The notes under the pieces were generated by a model, which did not search any database, was not told where the DNA came from, and saw only the letters and a program-made list of their open reading frames with translations. From contig CAYUVA010000042.1 in the NCBI GenBank assembly GCA_964448115.1, positions 1-42,224 on the forward strand: DNA of 42,224 bases. The letters are read 5' to 3'. The position numbers and the translations under genes were made by a program. Below are positions 15,344-21,645 of this stretch, one piece after another. This stretch comes from CAYUVA01 sp964448115 [NCBI: uncultured bacterium] (lineage in GTDB: Bacteria; CAYUVA01). Numbering within the stretch: position 1 is the first letter of the stretch; every line of letters begins with the position of its first letter.

Positions 15344-17815
15344 CTATTCGACTGTGATGTAGGGCCAGATCTGGCTGTGGTTGCGCTCGAAGTCAACCGC
15401 CTCCAGCTCCAGCAAGTACTCACCTTCCCTGCCGATTACATCCACCGGGTAAAGGTCTATCTGCATAGCATAAACTCCATCACCAGGAGCAAAGTCCCCT
15501 GATGCGCCGTTATCCATTAGGTAAATGGTTGTGGGCATGCCACTGACCAGCACGCGGACATAGATGATGTTATCCAAGCCCTGGGGGTCGTACAGAACTG
15601 CCATCAGGGTCATCTTGCTTATCTGATCGGGAAGGATATTGGTATCATAATATCCGGCAGCCAGTATAACCGGAGCGTCCGGGTTGCCCCGCATTGTGCC
15701 ATCGGATGCCTTGGTATGTTCTAACTCCCAGGAGAGGTTGTATGGCATATAAGCATCAGTGCCAAAGCCGTGGATTGTCAGATATGGCCACCTATCCCCG
15801 AGTTGCCCCAGTTCATTCTTAGCCTGAAGAGTTAGCAGGTATCGCCCGGGGGACACCTCGCCAGGAGCTATGCTTAAGCCTTGCAACCAGAATAATCCTA
15901 GATCGAGATCATATACCGGCAAAAAGCTGATCTCCGAGACCTTGACCCCACTGGGATCGGTCGCCCATGCGATGATATCGAGGGTTCCACCAGCGCTTGA
16001 GCTGATGCTGCTGGTCATATAGCCGGCAAGGTTGATTATAGGACGGCTGCGCGGGGTGGCAGTCGGCGTTGAGGTTGGCGTCGGCGTCGGTATCTGATCC
16101 ACATAATGGATTATAGTCCCGTTTTGTCCTACCGCCCAAACATGGTGCCTTGAGAGCGCACTTACTCCGTTGAGCTGATAGTTGGTGCCCGAAGCTAGCT
16201 TGTTCCACTTGGCGCCATCGTAGTATAGCCGTGCGCCCCTCTCTCCGACCGCATAAGCGCTGCTTCCATCCAGCGCCCAAATATCCATCAGATTGTCTAT
16301 AGTGCCGCTCGTGGTTGCAGTCCAGACATCGCCATTGTACCTGATAGCCATCCCGCCATCTCCAACTGCATAAGCGCTATCGGCAGTAGGGCAGCTTATT
16401 CCGTGGAGATCGCTGCTGGTGGGGCTGGCGAAGATTATCCACTGCCCCATGGACCCTTTTAGGATTGCCCCATTTTGCCCGACAGCCCAGGCATTGTTCA
16501 TCCCCTGTCCGTTGACATCGTTGAGGTTGACCCCTATTGGGCTACTCTCCTTTGTCCAATAGCCTCCCGACCACCTCAGGATGGTGCCGTCATTGCCCAC
16601 CACATAAGCGCTTTGATTGGAGGGCATTACCGCGCCGTTAAGATTATTGGTTACCCCGGCATCCTCGAAGCACCATCCGGAGCCCTGGTTAAACAAGATA
16701 GTGCCCTGTTCGCCCGAGATTATCGCCTGGGTCTTCGAGTATGCGTGAACATCGACCAAATCTGCCAGCACGCCTGAGGGCTGCTTGCTCCAGGAGACGC
16801 CGTCATAATGCAGAATGAGACCCTTGTCCCCCACCGCCCAGACATCGCTATTGCTTAATGCGTAAACGCCAAGCAGGTCATCCCTGAATCCGCTGCTTTC
16901 TTCCTGCCAGGTTCCGCCTTGATTAGCCAAGATAAGCCCCTTGGCGCCTACAGCATGGTAACCGCCCTGCTCATCGATGGTCATGCCGGTTACATCGAGG
17001 TTATGCGGCGCCACCGCCGATGCCCAGCCAATGCCATCGAAGTGCTGCAATACACCACCTTGTCCCCCAGCCCACACATCGCTAGAGGATGTCGCGCAGA
17101 TACTCATCAGCCGGTTATTGGTCTCGGTCTGCAGAGCCGTCCACTGGTTTGCCGAGTAATATATAACCTTACCAGAATCACCAGCTCCCAGGAGACTGCT
17201 GCCATAAGCCCATAATGCGTTGATATCTACACCGCTTTGGCTGTCAAGCATAGTCCAGCTTCCCTGGCTATAATGAAGCAGTATGCCGCCCTGCCCCGCT
17301 GCCCAGATATCGCTTATTCCAAGGGCGGCGAGATCGCTCAAATCGCCCGTGTAACCGGTATCGATAGTCGAGAAGTTCAAGCCGTTGTAATGAACCAGGG
17401 TGCCCTGTTCTCCGCAAGCATAGACATGAGCATTGTTGAATGCGATAACGCCGTATAGATCGTTGGTTATGCTGGTCGGTACGATCTCCCAGGCTATGCC
17501 ATTGTAGTTGAGCACCAATCCCTTCTCGCCAACCACCCAGATGTCATCGGCACCAGAAGCATCGATATCATACAGTACTTCCTTTACTCCGCTTTGATGG
17601 ATCTTCCATTGTTCACCATCATAGTGGAGCACGGTACCGTAGTCGCCGCATGCCCAGATATCGCTTGAGCTAACCGCGTGGATATCATGCAGATGATGCC
17701 CCTGGGGGAGAGGATTCTGCCAGGTAACCACCACGGCAAGAGCTTGTGAATACAGAAATATAACTATCAGGATGATGAAAACAGAAAACGATTTGAGATT
17801 AGGATATCCATGCAT
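15344..17815 (-). CDS. Secreted 14-repeat beta-propeller protein with Thr-Pro linker and two LAGYM modules
   Basis: A signal peptide (SVFIILIVIFLYSQALA) is followed by 14 repeats of about 39 residues with the pattern L.DIWA.SSSDVWAVGDGGTILHYDG..W, enough for two seven-bladed propellers. After a TPTPTSTPTATP linker come two related modules. The first starts PIINLAGYM and ends WPYLTI. The second starts PVILAAGYYD and ends WPYITVE, with DNGASGDFAPGDGVY between. The same module closes the protein at 35500-37842. The repeats resemble YCF48/photosystem-stability-type or VCBS-like propellers used for binding; no catalytic motif is seen. A near-perfect promoter lies so close that the leader is only about five bases. 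The protein is probably exported to the cell surface or medium. Confidence 0.9.
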   Translation of the reverse strand: MHGYPNLKSFSVFIILIVIFLYSQALAVVVTWQNPLPQGHHLHDIHAVSSSDIWACGDYGTVLHYDGEQWKIHQSGVKEVLYDIDASGADDIWVVGEKGLVLNYNGIAWEIVPTSITNDLYGVIAFNNAHVYACGEQGTLVHYNGLNFSTIDTGYTGDLSDLAALGISDIWAAGQGGILLHYSQGSWTMLDSQSGVDINALWAYGSSLLGAGDSGKVIYYSANQWTALQTETNNRLMSICATSSSDVWAGGQGGVLQHFDGIGWASAVAPHNLDVTGMTIDEQGGYHAVGAKGLILANQGGTWQEESSGFRDDLLGVYALSNSDVWAVGDKGLILHYDGVSWSKQPSGVLADLVDVHAYSKTQAIISGEQGTILFNQGSGWCFEDAGVTNNLNGAVMPSNQSAYVVGNDGTILRWSGGYWTKESSPIGVNLNDVNGQGMNNAWAVGQNGAILKGSMGQWIIFASPTSSDLHGISCPTADSAYAVGDGGMAIRYNGDVWTATTSGTIDNLMDIWALDGSSAYAVGERGARLYYDGAKWNKLASGTNYQLNGVSALSRHHVWAVGQNGTIIHYVDQIPTPTPTSTPTATPRSRPIINLAGYMTSSISSSAGGTLDIIAWATDPSGVKVSEISFLPVYDLDLGLFWLQGLSIAPGEVSPGRYLLTLQAKNELGQLGDRWPYLTIHGFGTDAYMPYNLSWELEHTKASDGTMRGNPDAPVILAAGYYDTNILPDQISKMTLMAVLYDPQGLDNIIYVRVLVSGMPTTIYLMDNGASGDFAPGDGVYAMQIDLYPVDVIGREGEYLLELEAVDFERNHSQIWPYITVE

Positions 17816-17826
17816 AACATCAATTG

Positions 17827-17855
17827 ATTATATTGACGGTTACCCTTTATGGCAA
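17827..17855 (-). promoter_or_regulatory. Promoter of the propeller gene
   Basis: On the minus strand TTGCCA (5 of 6) and TATAAT are separated by exactly 17 bases. The predicted start point falls near 17820, only about five bases before the ATG at 17815, so the message may be leaderless or nearly so. No Shine-Dalgarno precedes the ATG, in agreement. Confidence 0.65.
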
Positions 17856-17933
17856 ATGATATTTCCTTGAGGGCAGCTCGATCTTACCGATTCTTTGCAA
17901 ACCTCGATGCACTATCGGAAGCAAAGGAAGGAG

Positions 17934-17961
17934 AAGCCCCTGCGGTGTCTCGCAGGGGCTT
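17934..17961 (-). terminator. Terminator of the tRNA operon
   Basis: An 11-base perfect stem (AAGCCCCTGCG with CGCAGGGGCTT) closes a six-base loop. On the minus strand it is followed by a pyrimidine-rich CTCCTTCCTTTG. It lies 35 bases after the 3' end of tRNA-Asp. Confidence 0.7.
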
Positions 17962-17995
17962 GAAAGGAGAGAGGAGAGAGATTTGGAGGATGGAA

Positions 17996-18070
17996 CGGAG
18001 CCGACGAGGATCGAACTCGCGACCTCCGGCGTGACAGGCCGGCGTTCTAACCTAGCTGAACTACGGCTCC
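17996..18070 (-). tRNA. tRNA-Asp (anticodon GUC)
   Basis: On the minus strand the acceptor GGAGCCG pairs with CGGCTCC, the anticodon stem-loop is CCGGCCTGTCACGCCGG with GTC, and the T-arm contains GTTCGATCC. The discriminator is G, the identity base for Asp. CCA is not encoded. It lies 88 bases downstream of tRNA-Val in the same transcript. Confidence 0.95.
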
Positions 18071-18158
18071 ATAGCATTGCATTTCAAAGAGGCGCCTATG
18101 ATTTCATCTGAACAACCAGGGGATCATCTCCCCCCGTTGTCCATCCCTGTCGCCATAA

Positions 18159-18231
18159 TGGGCGGAACAGGGCTTGAACCTGCGACCTCCGGCTTGTAAG
18201 GCCGATGCTCTCCCAACTGAGCTATCCGCCC
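18159..18231 (-). tRNA. tRNA-Val (anticodon UAC)
   Basis: On the minus strand the acceptor GGGCGGA pairs with TCCGCCC, the D-arm is GCTCAGTTGGGAGAGC, the anticodon loop is CTTACAA (TAC) on a five-pair stem, and the T-arm has GGTTCAAGCC. The discriminator is A. CCA is not encoded. A strong promoter lies 13 bases upstream of the 5' end. Confidence 0.95.
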
Positions 18232-18243
18232 AAGCAAGTATAT

Positions 18244-18272
18244 AATATAATATCTTTCAGATCGCTTGTCAA
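18244..18272 (-). promoter_or_regulatory. Promoter of the tRNA-Val/tRNA-Asp operon
   Basis: On the minus strand a perfect TTGACA is separated by 17 bases from TATATT (5 of 6). The start point would be about six bases before the mature tRNA-Val 5' end. Confidence 0.75.
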
Positions 18273-18351
18273 TAGCAAACCGAACCAGGCAGTTTTGAAG
18301 GTTTATTCATCTTTTCCAACCGATCCTTCAGATTAAGGTCAGCTATTTTCA

Positions 18352-18393
18352 AGCCGGCGGGGGGAGTTGAACCCCCGACCTACTGGCTACGAA
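18352..18393 (-). other. tRNA 3'-half fragment, tRNA-Thr(CGU)-like
   Basis: On the minus strand this reads as an anticodon loop TTCGTAG (CGT), a 3' anticodon strand CCAGT, a variable AGGTC, a perfect T-arm (GGGGG TTCAACT CCCCC) and an acceptor strand CGCCGGC followed by T. The bases upstream do not supply the matching 5' anticodon strand, D-arm or acceptor strand. It may be a decayed tRNA, or the 3' tRNA half that integrating elements leave as an attachment site. The 3' domain of tmRNA is less likely: the acceptor does not look like tRNA-Ala and the sulfatase gene leaves no room. Confidence 0.4.
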
Positions 18394-18477
18394 TCGGATT
18401 CACGCTAGTATGGATTGGCAACTGGCACGGCATTAGGCAAGTTGCGTAATGTGTGCAAGAATCGATATGCAAAACTA

Positions 18478-18491
18478 GATCACCGGTGATC
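18478..18491. repeat. 14-base perfect palindrome
   Basis: GATCACCGGTGATC is its own reverse complement. It lies between the sulfatase stop and the tRNA fragment. A small hairpin (GCCAC TTC GTGGC, 18518-18530) lies nearby. The rest of the 18273-18556 gap holds no open frame that I can support. The role could be an operator, a methylation target or part of a 3' structure of the sulfatase message. Confidence 0.5.
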
Positions 18492-18556
18492 CAGTTGTTC
18501 AGATAAGAATTCATGTCGCCACTTCGTGGCTAACAGACTTCGATTCCCGTCTTTAC

Positions 18557-19927
18557 TCAAAGTCCCTTGATAAGTTCTAGTATCTGGGGATCGGTCTGGA
18601 ACAAGCGGGGAAACCTGGGATGCGTGTTTTCGAGCCAATCCTTCAATGAGTTTTCTAATATGTTCAGATGCCCGTTCATAGGCTTATTGAATGGGCGCTG
18701 TTCGCTGGGATCGCTGGACAGGTCGTATATTGCCTTGGATAGTTTCTTGAGCGAGGTGGGGAGCAAATAGCCCCCTTGATTATCATACGAGTAGATGATC
18801 TTGTAACCATGTCCTCTTACGCAAAGCATTCCGGCACCGCTGTCAGAGATGATTACCCTGTCCTTGCCTTGAGCCTTGGGGGCTTTAAGGTTGAGGCTTT
18901 GAGCAGTGCTCGTACGGGATTCTATGCCCAGCATATCCAGAATGGTTGGCATTATATCCATAATACTTACAGTGAACCTGCTCACCAGGCACGGTTGCAG
19001 CCGTTTTGGATAGTAGAAAATGAGCGGTATCTTGAGCACTTCATCAAATAGGTTATTGTTATGACCCAAAGCTTGTCTCTCACCTAAACTCTCTCCGTGG
19101 TTGGCGGTTACTACTATAAGCGTGTTATCAACCATCCCTTGCGTATCAAGCTCTCGAAGCAGCCTCGCCAGGTTATGATCAAGATATGCCACATCACTAG
19201 CATAAGAGCACCTAACATCATCATAGTCGCTGCATGAGTTTATCCTGGCAGCATAAGGCTGATGGGGATCGAAGTAGTGAAGCCATAGGAAAAACGGCTT
19301 ATCTGTGTTCTTTGACTGGTATCGGTTCAGCCATCTAATCGCATTGTCGGTTACCTGGGCGGCGTTCTTTATCTTGCGGGGATCGATCCCCTCCTTGGGC
19401 TGGTTAAGCATAAGGTGCCGATTCGAATTTTTACTGGCATTGAGATGGATATTTTGCTTTTCTATTGCTTTCTTTACAGGTTTACTTATCGGTTGGTTGT
19501 AGAAATCGAAGCCCTGATTAAGTCCGTTATTGCACCTCAAGGTAAATATTGCAGTGGTTATTGCAGCAGTAGCGTATCCGTATTCATGGAGCAGCTCTGC
19601 AAGGGTGGTTGCCCGGGTATGAAGGATGCCTTTGTCCGTGGTAACCGTACTTTGTGCCGGGTAAAGCGAGGTGAAAAGCGAGACCATGGACGGCAGGGAC
19701 TGGCAGGAGGTAGTCATAGCCTCAGCATATACCACTCCGCCAACAGCTAGCTTATCCAGGGTTGGCGTCAAAGACTGGTGGCTCCCATAAGTCCCTATGA
19801 AATCAGCTCGCAAGGACTCGACGGTTACAAGGATGATATTGGGTTGCTGTTCAACTCCAATTGCTGGTGCGGCAAGGCTGAATACTGCAAAAAAGATCAT
19901 GCAACAAAGCCCCATCAGAGGCTTCAT
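18557..19927 (-). CDS. Exported sulfatase-fold (alkaline phosphatase superfamily) protein with altered active-site residues
   Basis: A signal peptide precedes a sulfatase-family domain. Family marks are NIILVTVESLRADFIGTYG, LPSMVSLFTSLYP, FLWLHYFDPHQPY and VVTANHGESLGE. The nucleophile region reads SLPSM in place of the CxPSR box, so formylglycine formation is not expected; Ser would be the nucleophile, as in Ser/Thr-type phosphodiesterases and phosphoethanolamine transferases. Two usual metal ligands are changed: Asp to Glu at VESLRAD, and Asp to Asn at ANHGES. The start ATG shares its A with the stop of the upstream sigma-54 activator (TAATG), and AAGGAG lies eight bases upstream. The substrate is unknown; it may act on surface sulfate, phosphate or phosphoethanolamine esters. 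Confidence 0.88.
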   Translation of the reverse strand: MKPLMGLCCMIFFAVFSLAAPAIGVEQQPNIILVTVESLRADFIGTYGSHQSLTPTLDKLAVGGVVYAEAMTTSCQSLPSMVSLFTSLYPAQSTVTTDKGILHTRATTLAELLHEYGYATAAITTAIFTLRCNNGLNQGFDFYNQPISKPVKKAIEKQNIHLNASKNSNRHLMLNQPKEGIDPRKIKNAAQVTDNAIRWLNRYQSKNTDKPFFLWLHYFDPHQPYAARINSCSDYDDVRCSYASDVAYLDHNLARLLRELDTQGMVDNTLIVVTANHGESLGERQALGHNNNLFDEVLKIPLIFYYPKRLQPCLVSRFTVSIMDIMPTILDMLGIESRTSTAQSLNLKAPKAQGKDRVIISDSGAGMLCVRGHGYKIIYSYDNQGGYLLPTSLKKLSKAIYDLSSDPSEQRPFNKPMNGHLNILENSLKDWLENTHPRFPRLFQTDPQILELIKGL

Positions 19928-21300
19928 TACTCGCTCTCCTTATATTTGTATTCGCCCAGGCGGCGGAAAAGGGTTCTAAGACTGATTCCAAGCTCCCTTG
20001 CGGTCTCATTTCTATTATTGGCGTTTCGAGCCAAGGTTGTTAGTATCGCTTGTCTTTCCAGCTCTTTTAGGCTCATGCCCTTCGGAAAGGGGAGATACTC
20101 GGTATCAGCTCCCTCCATGCGAATGTAGGAGGGCAGATCATCGAGCTTGATATCCTTCCTTGTGCTCATCACCACCAAGCCCTCCAGGAAATTCTTTAGC
20201 TCCCTGACATTCCCCGGCCAGGGATAGCGAACCAGGGCATCCAGGGCATCTTGTTCAAGATTCATCGGTCTTTTATTGTTAGCCTTGCATAGCTCATTCA
20301 GGAAATGGTCGATGAGCAAGGGGATATCCTCCTTGCGCTCCCTAAGCGGTGGCACTTGGATGGAGACCACCTTGAGGCGATAGTAAAGATCCTCCCGGAA
20401 TGTTGCGTCCTTGACTCTATCAGCCAATTCTGAGTTGGTGGCTGCAATTACCCTGGCATCGATGCGGTGAGTTCTAGTTCCTCCCACACGCTCGAACTCT
20501 TGAGCCTCAAGAAATCTCAACAGCTTGACCTGCATAGACAAGGGAAGCTCTCCGATCTCATCGAGGAACAGTGTCCCCTTGTCTGCCAGCTCGAACTTGC
20601 CCTTCTTGGCAGCGATGGCGCCGGTAAAGGCTCCCTTCTCGTGTCCAAAAAGCTCGCTTTCCACCAGTGATTCCGGTATGGCTCCGCAGTTGATGCGCAC
20701 AAACGGACCCCGCTTGCGTGGGCTTAGATTGTGGATGGCGTGTGCCACCAGTTCCTTACCGACTCCGCTCTCACCGGTTACAAGAACGCTAGCCCTTGCC
20801 GGAGCCACCTGGCGGATCTGTTGAATCACGCGCTGGATGCCATAAGAGTTGCCGATGATGTTGCCGATTCCATATCGCTGATCGAGTTGCTGTTGTAAAG
20901 CCAAGTTCTTCAGCACAAGCAATCGATGCTTGGTCAGCTTATCAATAAGGGAGCGGATCTTCTCCTTAGAGATGGGATGTTCCAGGAAATCGAAGGCACC
21001 GTTCTTTATTGCTTTTACAACTACATCGGGCGCGCCAGGCTCGGCGGTTATAACTACCTCTGTGTTAGGGTGGTTTTGCCTTATGATCTCAAGCAAGGAG
21101 AATCCGCTCATATCCTGAAGCGACACCTCGCTGAGCACCAGTTGTGCATCCTCCCTGCCAAGGTAATTCAAGGCATGTTTACCAAGAGAGAAAAGGTTAG
21201 ACTCTATGCCTAGCTCAGCAAGATACTGGCATATCCGCCTCCCATAAGTGGAGTCCTTGCTAACGATAAGAACCGTATCCACTATCTCTTGATTATGCAT
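19927..21300 (-). CDS. NtrC-family sigma-54 activator with Glu-for-Asp receiver
   Basis: The order is receiver domain (1-125), AAA+ sigma-54 interaction domain and Fis-type helix-turn-helix. Walker A is GESGVGKE, the sigma-54 loop GAFTGA, Walker B LFLDEIGEL, and the arginine finger region REDLYYRL. The C-terminal NETARELGISLRTLFRRLGEY binds DNA. In the receiver the phospho-acceptor Asp is Glu58 (LSEVSLQDMSG), the usual Lys is His108 (FLEHP), and the first acidic pair is SKD. The Thr of VITA is kept. It therefore probably works without phosphorylation, perhaps constitutively. It is coupled to the sulfatase gene; its target promoter and a paired kinase are not seen in the window. Confidence 0.94.
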   Translation of the reverse strand: MHNQEIVDTVLIVSKDSTYGRRICQYLAELGIESNLFSLGKHALNYLGREDAQLVLSEVSLQDMSGFSLLEIIRQNHPNTEVVITAEPGAPDVVVKAIKNGAFDFLEHPISKEKIRSLIDKLTKHRLLVLKNLALQQQLDQRYGIGNIIGNSYGIQRVIQQIRQVAPARASVLVTGESGVGKELVAHAIHNLSPRKRGPFVRINCGAIPESLVESELFGHEKGAFTGAIAAKKGKFELADKGTLFLDEIGELPLSMQVKLLRFLEAQEFERVGGTRTHRIDARVIAATNSELADRVKDATFREDLYYRLKVVSIQVPPLRERKEDIPLLIDHFLNELCKANNKRPMNLEQDALDALVRYPWPGNVRELKNFLEGLVVMSTRKDIKLDDLPSYIRMEGADTEYLPFPKGMSLKELERQAILTTLARNANNRNETARELGISLRTLFRRLGEYKYKESE

Positions 21301-21361
21301 AGATATCCTTTCTTAGCATAAGAGGGGCATTCCCATCAAGGATGACTTAACTGGCAGCGGG

Positions 21362-21390
21362 TTGATTAAACCGAAAACTTTTATTATAGG
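21362..21390 (+). promoter_or_regulatory. Possible promoter of the small membrane protein
   Basis: TTGATT (4 of 6) and TATAGG (4 of 6) are 17 bases apart. An alternative -10, TATTAT, overlaps it three bases upstream. The site lies in the divergent gap between the sigma-54 activator gene and the small gene. Weak by sequence. Confidence 0.35.
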
Positions 21391-21415
21391 ATCGAGCAAC
21401 AAGGACGGTGATGAA

Positions 21416-21607
21416 ATGAAAGAACTGCTCATAATCATAGCTGTAATCGCCCTTTGGTTCTTAATGAACTACTTTGTGCTCCCCAAGCTGGGGATAAACA
21501 CCTGAATGCGAAACTCCTGCCGGATCGAGGCTCGATCCGATAACGAAAATCACCAGTCAAGCTCTATTAATCCACGAGATTCTTCCAAAGAAAAGGGAGA
21601 CAAGTAA
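21416..21607 (+). CDS. Small membrane protein, candidate selenoprotein with in-frame TGA
   Basis: Read as a normal gene this is 29 residues: MKELL, a hydrophobic helix, then NYFVLPKLGINT and a TGA at 21503-21505. AAGGA lies ten bases upstream of the ATG. The frame does not end usefully at TGA: it continues for 33 codons to a TAA, and begins again with MRNSC, giving Thr-(TGA)-Met-Arg-Asn-Ser-Cys. A Sec and a Cys five positions apart after a single helix would make a redox pair at the membrane surface. A perfect hairpin follows the TGA at SECIS distance (21521-21539). If TGA is a stop, the product is a 29-residue hydrophobic peptide. It is too short for family assignment by eye. The gene is divergent from the sigma-54 activator and convergent with the zinc-ribbon protein. 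Confidence 0.5.
21521..21539 (+). promoter_or_regulatory. bSECIS-like hairpin after the TGA
   Basis: CGGATCGA pairs perfectly with TCGATCCG, eight pairs, with the loop GGC. The loop starts 23 bases after the TGA. Bacterial SECIS elements need a stem-loop at about 16-37 bases after UGA with G among the first two loop bases, and both conditions are met. There is no following T-tract, so it does not look like an intrinsic terminator. A match by structure only. Confidence 0.45.
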
Positions 21608-21645
21608 ACATATCAAGAATAGGTTTTTAATGTCATTATTATTGA

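Noticed and set aside
18352-18556. tmRNA gene
   Set aside because: The acceptor strand does not fit tRNA-Ala identity and there is no room for a 350-base RNA before the sulfatase gene.
21346-21362. Possible sigma-54 promoter TGGCAGCGGGTTGATT upstream of the small membrane protein
   Set aside because: The -12 GC is missing: the spacing to the GC position gives AT, so it fails the GG-N10-GC rule.
21505-21540. Hairpin after TGA as a plain terminator of a 29-residue peptide
   Set aside because: No T-tract follows and the stem fits SECIS distance; I keep the stop reading as an alternative, not as the preferred call.
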